Positions 1-11,849 of a stretch of 64,000 bases of DNA are shown one piece after another (position 1 is the stretch's first letter; every line of letters begins with the position of its first letter). The DNA comes from Vitellaria paradoxa. Lineage: Eukaryota; Streptophyta; Magnoliopsida; Ericales; Sapotaceae. The stretch covers positions 16,845,436 through 16,909,435 of the forward strand of contig CM034233.1 of the NCBI GenBank assembly GCA_019916065.1. Direction: 5' to 3'. The notes below the pieces were generated by a model. The model had not been told where the DNA came from. It saw nothing but the letters and a program-made list of their open reading frames with translations, and ran no database searches. Position numbers and translations under genes: made by a program.

Positions 1-896
1 ATTGCACTCTGGGGGCAGTATATTGCTTTAACATAAAAAATTACATGTGAAATTTGGACGGAGAGATTCTAAACTTGAAATATATATAATTTTAAAAGTT
101 AAAATTATATTCTCAATCTTTAGATTTTTATATAAATTTATTCAATAAATAAAAATATTTTAAATTTGACCATTAAATGAAATCTGACATAAATTTAAGA
201 TTAAAATGTAACTTTAACTCTAAAAGTTGTATTAATTTTAATTTTAGATATCTCAATTTATGAAATATGTGTTAGGAATTTAAATTCGAAAAATGTTAAA
301 TATTCTTTATTTTTAGTTTTTTTAACACTTAAATAAATGCATGATTTATTTTATGAGGGGATAGAATGTGAAAAGGTAAAAATAAATGCATTTAGTATTA
401 ATTCTTGTTTAAACAATTGAATGCACGGGAGAAATAGGTGTTGGGATCCTAAATTTTCTAACCGTTATAAAATGCCAAGGGAATTAACGGCCAAATTACC
501 AACTCTTTGAATTTTTGTCTGTTCATTTAACAGATATGGGCAACTACTAATTAGTTGGATTGTTCGAGACATCACTTTTTATAAATAAAAAAAAAATCTA
601 ATTAATTCTTTGTTGTTGTACAAATCTGTCATATAAATATTCAATCAAAAAGTCCTAATTGAAAAATTAAAAAATTATAGCTATTCAAAACAACATTTAA
701 AAACAGTATTGTCTTTTAATACTTTTCAATATTTTAAAATAGTTGACAGATAATTCAATCAGTAAAACTTTTGGTTTATTTTCCGTGATTACTAGATAGA
801 GTTCTTTTTTTGAATCATTGAAGGTTCACTTGATCGAGTCTCTTAAAGGCTACTGGAGGTTCTTTCGATCATTGATTTTAGAATATCAGAGATTAG
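1..896. other. AT-rich non-coding stretch
   Basis: No open reading frame, splice pattern or repeat structure that I can interpret. It is AT-rich intergenic DNA ending at the target site of the adjoining TIR element. Confidence 0.6.
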
Positions 897-899
897 TTA

Positions 900-1906
900 G
901 GGCCCGTTTGACAACGCTGTCGTTTTTTGTTGTCGTTTTTTATTTTTTGTTTACTGTTGCCGTTTATTTTTTCTGAAATGAAAACTGAAACTGTGTTTGG
1001 AAATGCAAGTTTGTTTAGAATTATTAATTTTTTATTTTAGAAAATATTTAATTTTATTAGTTTAAAAAAATTAATAGAACTTAATAAAATATATTTTATA
1101 TTAATTTAATTAATATAATTAATTAAATTAATACAATAAATTATTTATTAAAATCATTTAATCAATAAATATAAAATATATTAAATTATATTATTTATTA
1201 AAAATAATTTAATAAAATATATTTCATATTAAATAAATAATTAAATTAGATTATTTATTAAATTAAATTATTTATTTTTAAATTAATTAAATTCATTTAA
1301 TTATTTATTAAAATAATTTAATAAAATATATTTATATAAATTAAATTAATTAAATCATAAATAATTTAATTTAATTATGATATTTTTTTAAAATAATTTG
1401 ATAATAATTATTAAATTAAATTAAATTAAAAATTAATGTAATTTAATTATTTATTATTAATTATTTTATATAAATTAATTTATTTTAAATTAAATAAATT
1501 AATTATGATATTTATTTCAAATAATTTAGCAATAATTAATTATTAAATTAAATTAATTTAGTTTTATTATTTATTAAAAATAATTTATAGTAATTTATAT
1601 AATTAATTTAATTTTTGAATTTAATTATATTATTTATTAAAATAACTTATTTTAATAAAATATTTAAATAAAATAATTTATTTTTATGTAATGTAACAAA
1701 AATAAACAAAGTTTTAAAATTGACAAATTATTGACAGCAGAAAAGAAAATCAGAGTGAAAACACATTTTTTCTGTTTCCGTTTTTATTTCTTTTGGAAAC
1801 AAAAAAACGGAAAAAAAATTTAACAAACATGTTTCTGTTGCCAATTTACAAAATTTTGAAAACGAAAACAGAAAAATAAAAAACAAAAACGTTACCAAAC
1901 GGGACC
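900..1906. mobile_element. TIR element with TTA target duplication (PIF/Harbinger-like MITE)
   Basis: The ends are matching inverted repeats: GGGCCCGTTTGACAACG on the left, and GGTCCCGTTTGGTAACG when the right end is reverse-complemented. They are flanked by TTA at 897-899 and 1907-1909, the 3-bp duplication expected of PIF/Harbinger elements. Subterminal T-rich stretches with GTTTTT motifs also mirror each other. The interior from about 1020 to 1690 is almost pure A/T and has no coding capacity, so the element is non-autonomous. A 127-bp relative with similar ends lies at 42988-43114. Confidence 0.72.
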
Positions 1907-1908
1907 TT

Positions 1909-2834
1909 AAGGTGCACTTTACAATTCACCTGGTGAGATTCACCTAATCGTTAACTTTAGGGTCTTAAAGATTAGTTGATGTGTACTTTATAAAGCAAAA
2001 ATTTTTAAGGGCAAAACTTATTTAATATTATTTTTCATTGACAAAATTACATTGCCCTTATTTAATATTATTTTTTATTGACAAAATTACTCTCCTCACA
2101 CTTAGATTTTGCACTGGATTCTCTCTCACGTTAATTCCTCTCATCCTTATTTATTTATATCTATCTCTTTTTCCTTTTTTAACTCTTTCTCTTTTTAAAT
2201 ATTCTATCCCCAAAATTAATTTATCTCATCCTCATTTAATCATCTCTATGTCTTTTTGATAAACATTATATTCTCTTTTTTTTCATTCATTCATCTCAAT
2301 TTTTTTTTTCTATTTGAAGAGCATCTATCCATTCATTCTTCTCTCTTTTTAAAAAACACCTGTATTCTCTCTCAGTCAACTGATGTTTATTCATTCATTT
2401 TAATTTTTTCTCTCTAAAATAATCCAAACCATTGTTTCCTTCCTCTCTCTAGAAAAAAAATCTTGTTTTTACTTTTATCCCTTTAAAAAAAAATTATTTT
2501 TATCCTCATTAATCTATTTATATTTATACGTATTTTTTTCAAAAAATTTTATAGAAATTTGCTTTGTCAGGTAAAACTTATTGTTTTCTTCCCTTCTCTT
2601 CAAAAAATATCTTGTGTTTATCCTAATCTATTAATGTGTGTATGTATTTTTTTAACGATTTTATGAAAATTTACTAAAATAAAAAATAATATTATCTCAA
2701 AATAACACAACCTTATTTGAAAAAATTTATATTTATATTTTTATCAATATAAATATAAAAATTTTTTAATACATTTTTTATTTAAAAAAAAATAAAATTT
2801 TGACTATCTCAAGGTGATAATTGCCGTACACCTT
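1909..2834. mobile_element. Candidate TIR element with AAGGTG ends
   Basis: The left end begins AAGGTGCAC and the right end, reverse-complemented, begins AAGGTGTAC. The similarity continues imperfectly (CAATT, then CACCT, then a GAGA-like stretch). The interior is T-rich and holds a ~40-bp tandem duplication near 2015-2092. There is no coding capacity and no convincing target duplication, partly because the left end abuts the neighbouring MITE. The superfamily is unassigned. Confidence 0.4.
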
Positions 2835-3015
2835 CTTTATGTGCAATGTACATATTTATATATTATGCACTAATTAGATTAAATATTCTGCCTTAACCCC
2901 CCAAACTTTCTAGATCCGCCCTGGTTTCTATTTTTGTCTCATTTATTAACACCTTCCCTCCCTCCCTCCCTCTCCTTTGGCTTTCTTTTTCTGTTGTACA
3001 TACGTACACATCTTA

Positions 3016-3527
3016 GGCTGCGTTTGGTATACAAAAAATTGATGAAAATATTTGCAAACCTCTGAAAATCTCTATAAAATTTTACACATTCTTGTCTTTT
3101 GAAATTCAAAAAACATTCAATATCTTTCCAAAAAAAAGGTCGATAATTAGAATTCGGTTAATCAAATAGAAATTTTTTGTTACCCTCACCATGGACTTCT
3201 AAGTTATCAAATGACGCTCATTTTGACTATTTGTTGTGGCATTTTTAAAACCGTTTCGATGGATTGTAGAAACTGTTCCGACAGAATCGTGCGATCAACT
3301 TTCGTCCAAATAGTTTTTACAATCTATTTGGATGGATTGTAGTGTAAATAAGTCATAACTGCCTAAAATTTTGAATCCGTCCAAATGGAAATCTAATCGG
3401 TCGGAACGAAATCTTACTATTCATCTCTAAAAAATGTAATTTGAGCTATGTGTACTAAACGCAAAAAATTTTTTCAAATCATATTTTATCTCATTTTATC
3501 CCACTTTTTAGTGCGTCAAACATAGCC
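3016..3527. mobile_element. MITE with TTA target duplication
   Basis: The left end is GGCTGCGTTTGGTATAC and the right end, reverse-complemented, is GGCTATGTTTGACGCAC. TTA flanks both sides (3013-3015 and 3528-3530). The interior has the 'CTCTGAAAATCTCTA' and 'TTTTATCTCATTTTATC' phrases that recur in other short MITEs here (for example near 18722 and 22716). No ORF is present. The pattern fits a Tourist/PIF-type non-autonomous element. Confidence 0.65.
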
Positions 3528-3539
3528 TTAACGTGTAAA

Positions 3540-3735
3540 CTAAGAAGTGGTCTAGAAAGGCAGAGGTTGGCTTGTCGCAAGCATGTGCTAGTTTGAACCC
3601 GTAGAGGACCACCACCAGGAACTTTTACCTGTGGGGTTTATTCCCTTACAAAAGAAGGGAGACGAACATAGCTTTGCTCAGAAGTCAATTTTAGCTTCAC
3701 ACCGGCTCGTGGTATATAAATCGTATAAAAAAATC
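3540..3735 (+). mobile_element. Possible tRNA-derived SINE
   Basis: The segment opens with an A-box-like stretch (AGTGGTCTAGAAAGG), followed about 35 bp later by a B-box-like AGTTTGAACCC. That is the internal RNA polymerase III promoter spacing of tRNA-derived SINEs. An unrelated body follows, ending near an A-rich stretch around 3725-3735. It does not fold as a proper tRNA and I see no clear target duplication, so this is a tentative call. Confidence 0.35.
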
Positions 3736-3739
3736 CAAC

Positions 3740-6700
3740 ATATTCATTGAATTATCTGAGATTTTGCTCTGTCTGCACGGCATCGTGTGTGGCACAAGCT
3801 CCTCTCTGTAGTTAATTTCAAAGATAAGATTTGCTCTAGCTGCCGTTCCCCTTACATATACCTGCCACTTATTTTGGTTTGCCTCTATTTGTTTTAAGCT
3901 CTCTCTTTTTTGAAAAATACATTTACTTAGATTTACATTGAAACGTAATAATGGTATATTTTGAGGTGTCTGGAATGACAAAAAATAATAAATTTTGGTA
4001 AAAATTATGAGTTTGTAATTAGTGTAGTAAAATAAAAAGTGAATAATTTTCAGAGATTTTCAGTATTTTTCAACGATTTTTAAAGCTCCGAATAGAATTA
4101 ATTCAGATCTTAATATCTCCTCCAATCTTATTAATTACTGGCCATATATATCCCATTAAAATAAATATCAAATTCCACATTTAACCGGCGCCTATCACAA
4201 TCCTAAATGGCACTTTCTCTTGTTTTCAAATGAGCCAAAAGTACCGGCAATGTCCAGAATGAACCTGCAATTCTTGATCTGCATGCATGGAGGGGACCTG
4301 AAATTTATGATTTGCATTTATAATTATTTAAGAAAGAGCACTGGAGTCTCTGGCCATAAGGAGCAGTGGCAGGATGGCCCTCTAGGTCTACTCCTCAAAC
4401 CATCATCACTAGAGTCAGAGTTCATTACAAGTCCCAAATCAATCTCGGCGTCTCCCCAAGTGAACCAGTGATTACAAGTTTCTCAAAACTGTGTTGGGTT
4501 TGCTCAAAGATTAACATTCTTAAGCTTCAAATTATCCATCATCAGTATCAAAGGAAAATGTCACTATCAGAAAATTTTTAGCATAACAATGTAATTAGAG
4601 AGCAGGATGATGGATTTTTTTTTTTCTGAAATTAATTGGATTGCAAATTTATCACATTATTTTGATTGGTTTTTTTTTTTTTTTAAAATTGTTGAGAAAA
4701 AATAATTTAAATAAATAATGAAATTGTTTTCCTCAACTAGTTTAAATTTGTAAGTAATATGATAGCTAACACTCAAACATAATATCAAAACCGACAAAAA
4801 ACCTGAATTCAGACCTCACCATCATTTAAAAAGTGGTCTAACGTGACTTTTTAGAAAAATCATATTTAGTTAGATGAGACAATGACTAACACTTAAATAT
4901 ATATATATATATATATATTCGTTACATAATCACTAATAAATTATACTAGTATAAACAATAAAATTGTTGTTATACTTAACAATTTAATTTTTTAGGTGGG
5001 ATGCTAATTAACACTAAATCAAATATATATATACATATATATTAATTATAAAACTTTACTCTCAATCGAATTATCACTACTAGTCCAATAAAAACTATGG
5101 GAACAAATAGGGAGGGAGACATTACAACGAAAAGGATGGATCATGGATAAGAGAGGTCAAAGTCTTAGGCAGAAGAGATGATCATGTAGGGTGTTGAAAA
5201 TGAGGTGTGGTTCACCATTTCCGTGAACTTGGACCAGCAACAGATAAGCATGGGTTGGGTGCCATGGCGAGAGTTGCTTCGATCTATAGCCACACCAAAA
5301 CAAACCAACAAAAATTAATTCATCATGAAATCAATTTCCCAATATTTATTCGTGACATGATGCAGCCATCCCTCAGACTCTCTCTCTCTCTCTCTATATA
5401 TATATATCAAATGGACGTAATTAGTTTACTGGACACACAGATAGATGATTTCAGGAGTTACTGATTTACAAATTAAAAAAAAAAAAAAAAAGAAAGATGC
5501 CCCTTCAAGAGACCTGCAGTTCACACACACACATATATAGTGCGGGAATGGGATTTTTCTTTCTTGAATCAATAATTTCCTTGGGTCATTTTCAATATTC
5601 ATTAATTTAGCAGATTTTTTGGTTCATGGGTAGTTGCGAATAATTCCCATTTTCTATCTATAATCAAAGTAGTGAAGTGCAGTGCAGAGGAGGGTCCATG
5701 TATTTCCTGAGAAACGTTTTATTTTTATTTTTATTTTTCCTCCGTTAAGACTTGTTGCGGGTGCGATCAATTATTGGTGGGTAGTAACACATTGTAGTTT
5801 CCATACATATATATATATACATATATAGATATATATGTATGTATGTATGATTGTAGGTAAGTGGCAACCTGTGGGCGCACGGATGGTTTCTTTCACATCT
5901 CTCTGAATTTCATTTTACGCAAAACATCAAAATCCTGAAAACCATTATTTTCATTAGTGCCCTGTGGAGGTCAACATCTCTCTTTGTCTAGGGTTGTAGA
6001 AGGTGATAATATCACACAACATACGACTACAGAATTATGAAGCGATAACATGGATACGTTAATTCAAAATTGGCATAGTTCGAACTAATTTCAAAATAAG
6101 TTAAATATTTAACATGTTTACATCATTGAAAAGGGTGGTTTGGGGCTGACGATTTGGATTATGAAATCCGTCTACTTACCTGCCGAGGAAAAATTGTTTA
6201 TGTCTAATCCTTTTCTAACTTTTCTAAAACCCACAATGCATTAGTATTAGAGTTATTTTATTTAACATGTTCGTTAAATTTTGAAATATAAGTATAAATA
6301 GAAACAGTTATAAACTTGATTACGTAAATATGAATTACCACTCTTTTTTGTGCTAATATTAAAAGATAGGAATTGTATGGGATTGAAGAAATTAAAGAGA
6401 AGGAGAGAAAAAAAAGGTGAAGAATGATCGGGGGGGGGGGGGCTCCAGCCATTGTTGCTAGTTAAGAAGACAAAGTACACAAAAGAAGTGAAGCCCGTGA
6501 GCCATGCATGTGACCATAAAGAGCTGTAATAATCAGTGCTCTTTGACATCTTATAGACCCACTCACGTGTCTCCCTTAAAAGAACTAAAACAATAAATAA
6601 ATAAATAAAATTACCAAACCGTGCATATATAGTAGAAAGCTAGAGAAAGGTGGGGAGAGAGAGAGAGAGAGAGAGGGTATCACCTAATCAATATTGGCTG

Positions 6701-7580
6701 CTTATAAATATGTATATGTACATGTATGTACTCCATTCCTAGGTCGGAAAACAAAATGGAGCTTGAATTATTATTAATTTCTTCAATATGTATTTTATGA
6801 ATTAATTTAGTAAAATCGATTATGTTTCTTTATGGGGCAAGAAAAATAGTAAATCCCACAGAACAGAACAGAACAGAACAAAAAAAATAAAATAAAATAA
6901 AAAGAACAACCAACATAGTAGCTGAATTGGAAACCCTGTCCCGAAGGGATTCCAAAATTTGACTGACTGATCAATACAAACCCAATCGATTAGAAAGGAC
7001 AAAGCATTGCAATATTATACCTTATTGTATATATGATATACATATCCTGATAATTTAAAATTTATAATAATCATTAGCCTAGCATGGTAACATATGACTA
7101 GAAGGACCTTAATTTCACAAGAAATTGGACATGGAGAAAAAAATATTTAATAGTTTGATTTATCTATATATACATATAGAAGAAGAAGAAGAAGAAGAAG
7201 AAGAGTTAAAAAGAAAAGAGGAAAAGAAGAAACAAAATTTTCATGGCTGAGAGAGTCCTATCCATTATAAGCGAGAAGAAAGGGTTTCTTTTTTTTTTTT
7301 TTTTTTTTTTTGGGTCTACATCAAGGTTAGCTCAATGCAAATAACTGATAGAGGACATTTTTGCATGAGCAACTGGATGAGACTCATGCAACTACATATT
7401 GCCATGTGGAAAACTGGGCCCTCGTGAGGTAAAATAAATCCCAACTAAAAATCACAACGAAAGAAGGAAAATCATAAATAAAAGAGAGGGGGGGAAAAAG
7501 GCAGGGGAGAATGAAACACAAATGCCTTGCATTAATTTACCAACCTTCTTATTTTTCCACAGGCCAGTGAGCTTTGTTGT
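3740..7580. other. Intergenic region with microsatellites
   Basis: I recognise no gene in this interval. It is AT-rich and rich in short tandem repeats: TA runs near 4898-4917, 5395-5408 and 5808-5835, GA near 6653-6676, and GAA at 7178-7204. A G run lies near 6430-6441 and a T run near 7288-7310. The open frames present are short, with low-complexity translations. The last ~150 bases presumably include the promoter of the polygalacturonase gene. Confidence 0.55.
7178..7204. repeat. (AGA)n microsatellite
   Basis: About nine uninterrupted AGA units, some 480 bp upstream of the polygalacturonase start codon. Confidence 0.9.
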
Positions 7581-7587
7581 GCTGCCC

Positions 7588-7597
7588 CTATTTAAAT
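7588..7597 (+). promoter_or_regulatory. TATA-like box of the polygalacturonase gene
   Basis: CTATTTAAAT lies about 90 bp upstream of the chosen ATG (7689). A CT-rich leader follows at 7639-7655, a common plant core-promoter and 5'UTR arrangement. The transcription start itself cannot be read from the sequence. Confidence 0.5.
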
Positions 7598-7688
7598 CAT
7601 AACCATTGTGCCCTTTTTGGCTATCTACAATTCAAAAGAGACTCTCTCTCTCTGTGTCTCCTCTGCTTCACTTCCCTGTACAGTGAAG

Positions 7689-10600
7689 ATGAGCACACTT
7701 AGCTTCAGAAGCTTCACATTTATGCTATTCATTGCCTTCCTGGTCTGGTCATCAAACATACACACTTGCAGCGCCAGAAGAGGCAAGCATTGGAGGGCAA
7801 GCAGAGGCTCCTCACTTTCCCTGTACAAGAAGAAAGGAAAGAGTCACGGCAGTAGTCACCACCATGGCAATGCTGGTAAATCCAAACACAAGTCTCCATC
7901 TCCGAAAGCACCAACACCTCTTCCATCTCCAAAAGCACCATCACCTCCAGCTCCGGGACCTAGACCACGCCATCCATCGGCCCCGCCAAAGAAAGGTTAT
8001 AACAGCCCTTCCACTGTCTTCAATGTGGTAAATTTTGGCGCCAAGGGAGACGGAACTAGTGATGACACAAAGGTACGTACCATCCAATTCTTGTTCATGT
8101 CCATATACTTGATTGAGCTAAAGAGAATTCAGAGTCACAATGTAAGTCCTTTTCTTCACCCCCGCAACAAGAAGGCTTTCTATTACGAGCTGCATAATAT
8201 CAAAAATATGGGCAGTGTTATACTAACAACAAAAAAACTTATCAGAACAAAACGTGGTAAAACTCAGGAGCCCGTCAATTTTTTTTTTCCTTTGTTTTGG
8301 GGGGTGGGGGGTGGGGGGACGTGCATCATCACAAAAATGCCACCACCACATCATTCTGATTCAAAATTCAAAAAGAAAGTTATGCTATAATACCATTTTC
8401 CTATGAATAATGCTTCAATTTTAATGTCAATAGGCATACATCAACATTCATGATCACCACCTACATTAACCATTAGGTTCTAATTTTCTTCAGCCATTCA
8501 GGAATTTAAAAATCTTGCAATCAAGCATAAGCTAAAGCATAGTTTTTACAGTTTATTTTTTTGTGTTTCTGGGTAGCAAAATAGTAGGATGCCCTGGTTA
8601 TTAAAGGGCATTATGGTAAAATTATCTCACCAGTAATTCATAAGTAAAAGAACGAAAACAACAGATAATCGCCATACATTTTTCACTTATGGTAGATGAT
8701 TAGGAAAGAACAGATCTAAGGCATATAAAAGCAACATTTTAGAATACAATGTAACAAAAAAGAAATCCTTCACAAATACTATCCACAAACTGGCTTGGTC
8801 ATCCATGGTGTATAATATATGGATTGAAAGGAATGTTCAGGCTTTCGGAGGATTATCGACTTCTACTCATATAATTGTCAAGAAGATTGTGCAAGAAATA
8901 AGAATTAAGCCCGTGCAATTTGTTAAGATTAAACCTTTAGATGCCAATATTAAGACTTGTAAAATTTGAAAGATCCCTATTTTTTGTATAGATACTAGAT
9001 AGTAACTATTCTTTTGTACATCGAGAGTATGTCATCTGAATTATGTAATTTATTCTCCCTTTAATTCAAATATCTTACTTACCAAAAAAAAAAAAAAAAC
9101 AAATTAAATTACGTGAGGCCCACTAGAACAATTCTCGTTGTGGCAGTTAGGTCAAGGTTTCCCACAATAATTGCATCCAGTTCGGCACAAACAAACAACT
9201 CTATGGTAATAAATAAAGCTGCAACATTCTTCCCAGCTGGAAAAAAAAATAGTAAATAGTAAGTGTTGTAAATATTACTAAGACAATGAAATTCTACCGT
9301 GCAACACAGGCATTTGAAGCCACATGGGCAGCTGCTTGTAGAGTGGAGGCATCAATGATGCTGGTCCCATCAAAATTCACATTCCTTGTGGGGCCCATTT
9401 CGTTCTCTGGTCCTTACTGCAAACCAAACATTGTCTTTCAGGTAACTCCCTAAAAGACACTGCAAAAAATTTCCAGCCCTGTATGCATAGAAATGCATGA
9501 CTTTGCTTATTATCAGGTATATTCTCGTGTTCCATCTTCTTGTTAAGGCTTACAGATTTTTTCCCCCCTCAGCTTGATGGCACAATTATTGCTCCTACAA
9601 GCTCTAAAGCCTGGGGTTCAGGCCTCTTCCAATGGCTTCTATTTACTAAACTAGTAGGAATCACAATTCAAGGATCAGGCACCATTGATGGAAGAGGCTC
9701 AGTCTGGTGGCAAGACTCCCACTATGATGACCCTATAGATGATGAATCAAAGCTAATTGTCCCATTAAACAGCACGGTTCAAGAAAACAAGCCAATTCCG
9801 GTAAAAAAAAATATTCTCCTACCAGTCATTTATTTGTCTGTATCTTATTTCCCATTATCTAAAACCTCACCGCATTTGGTTTATACAACTTTGTGACAGA
9901 TAAGCAGTTCGCTAGGTGGGAAAATGCCAAGCATTAAGCCAACTGTAAGGACCACTTTAGAATTATATTGAGTGCATTTCTCAACCATGCAACCCTTGTA
10001 ACCTGATAATGTTCTACTTTGGCTCTACAGGCACTGAGATTCTATGGGAGTTTCAATGTAACAGTCACGGGCATAAAAATTCAGAACAGTCCCCAGTGCC
10101 ACCTCAAGTTTGACAACTGTAATGGAGTTTCAGTGTTCAGTATGAGCACCTCGTCTCCTGGTAATAGCCCCAATACGGATGGCATCCATTTGCAGAACTC
10201 CCAGGATGTGTTAATCCGCAGTGTTGATCTTGCATGTGGTAATTTTCTTTCTACACGGCACTTCAATATTGCATTCAGTACTGGTCAAGCCTATCAAAAA
10301 GACCTCCAGGATTGAAGTTATATGGTCTCGATCATAACCGGTGGCCATTTGATGACAGTACTAATCTAATGGACAAGAGACTACATTCAATTGAGATACC
10401 TGGGAAAAATTACTCTATACTATGCCACAAACTTTTTTCTCATTGTTACCCTATACCAATCGCATTATTGACCGTCCAACAACTAATATTTTGGCATGTG
10501 GCAGCCATTTATCTCTTATGTTATCCTTGTAACTACTAGCCTAATGGATCTATTTATTGACACGTGTCATACTCCAAATCATCAAAAGAATAATCCGGGA

Positions 10601-11846
10601 TGGGATTAGGTTGGAACCCAAAACAGCCATATGTTTCTCTCTTGTCATGGGCATTCAATTTTTCTTTTGTCTTCTCTAGCATTAATTATTGACATCAAAA
10701 AGCAACTGCTTCTTCCCCCTTTTCTTGTTGTGTTCCGCTGCTTAATAATCTATAAAACCCTTAAACAAAACAAATTATTGCATGGATAATAAAGATAAAA
10801 GCTACATACATTATAAGCTAGTTGTACACTAATATGTGAAGTTTCAATGTGATCCAGGAGATGACTGTGTTTCTATACAAACTGGATGCACAAATGTATA
10901 CATACACAATGTGAACTGTGGACCTGGACATGGTATTAGCATTGGGGGGCTAGGAAAGGATGGCACCAAGGCCTGTGTTTCAAACATTACTGTTCGAGAT
11001 ATCAATATTCATAACACAATGACTGGTGTCAGGATAAAGACATGGCAGGTAAATATACCACCTTCAGCTCATCTATTTGAGAATTTAGTTGCAATAATGC
11101 AAATAAAAACCGAATTTCACTAACATGTTTCCATATAACCTTAAAAACTCTGATAAGACTTAAACCATGCAATTCTTTCAATCACCACTAAATACATAAA
11201 CTCAAGTAGAAGCAAAGTTTCAGTTAAGTTGGGGTTTTAAATTCTAACTGAGTTCATGCTTTGCAGATTGGTTTTGGATCACTTAGACATATTCCATATT
11301 TTCTTAATTTCAATACATAAAATGTCCAGAATTAACTTTTATGGGGCAATAAAAAATTCAAAACTCTGAATATCATCGTTGTTTTATCCAAAAGAGCCAA
11401 TTCGCTACTGAATAAAAAGTTGATATTCTAACCTATTTCTAATGTATCTGCAGGGTGGGTCAGGGTCCGTGCAAGGAATACTGTTCTCCAACATTCAAGT
11501 TTCTGAAGTAGAACTCCCAATAGTAATTGACCAATATTATTGTGACAAAAGGAAATGCAACAACCAGACATCTGCTGTGGCCGTATCAGGAATCACATAC
11601 GAGAGGATAAGAGGAACTTATACTGTAAAACCAGCACATCTTGCCTGCAGTGACAACCTACCATGTTTCGACGTCACTCTGACTGACATACAACTAAGAC
11701 CAATCCAAGAACGGTATCACATGTATGATCCCTTCTGTTGGCAGACTTTTGGAGAGTTGACCTCTCCCACTGTGCCACCAATCAATTGCTTACAGGTTGG
11801 CAAGCCATCAAGCAACCGGATTCAAACTGCTTACGATTCATGTTAA
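7689..11846 (+). CDS. Polygalacturonase (GH28), secreted, seven exons
   Basis: The exons are 7689-8072, 9310-9441, 9573-9800, 9900-9944, 10031-10238, 10858-11048 and 11454-11846. All have GT-AG junctions and join in frame to 526 aa. The product should hydrolyse alpha-1,4 bonds of pectic homogalacturonan in the cell wall. All four GH28 signatures are present: NTDGIH (Asp catalyst), GDDCVSI (Asp pair), GHGISIGGLG (His) and RIKTW. The N-terminus is a hydrophobic signal peptide (MSTLSFRSFTFMLFIAFLVW). After it comes a basic, His/Lys- and Pro-rich linker of about 80 residues (KSPSPKAP-type repeats) before the beta-helix starts at VFNVVNFGAKGDG. The ATG at 7689 is preferred to an in-frame one at 7608 because only the former puts the hydrophobic signal directly at the N-terminus. 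The linker and motif set resemble the Arabidopsis At1g48100 clade. Exon 4 is only 45 bp. The first intron contains a LINE 3' end. Confidence 0.93.
8775..9101 (+). mobile_element. L1-type LINE 3' end in polygalacturonase intron 1
   Basis: A short sense-strand reading frame gives a WSSMVYNIWIERN-type phrase and ends with a stop near 8968. This is the C-terminal tail that follows the RT zinc-binding domain of plant L1 elements. A ~115-bp 3'UTR follows, ending TTACTTACC plus a run of about 17 A at 9085-9101. Everything 5' of this is missing, as is usual for truncated LINEs. The same TTACTTAYCAAAAA ending occurs at 24247-24260. Confidence 0.6.
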
Positions 11847-11849
11847 GCT

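Noticed and set aside
3540..3610. A tRNA gene
   Set aside because: Box A and B-like sequences are present but no cloverleaf with a proper acceptor stem can be formed; a SINE is more likely.
8073..8390. Extension of the polygalacturonase reading frame past exon 1
   Set aside because: A strong GTACGT donor at 8073 and a matching downstream exon show this is intron read-through.
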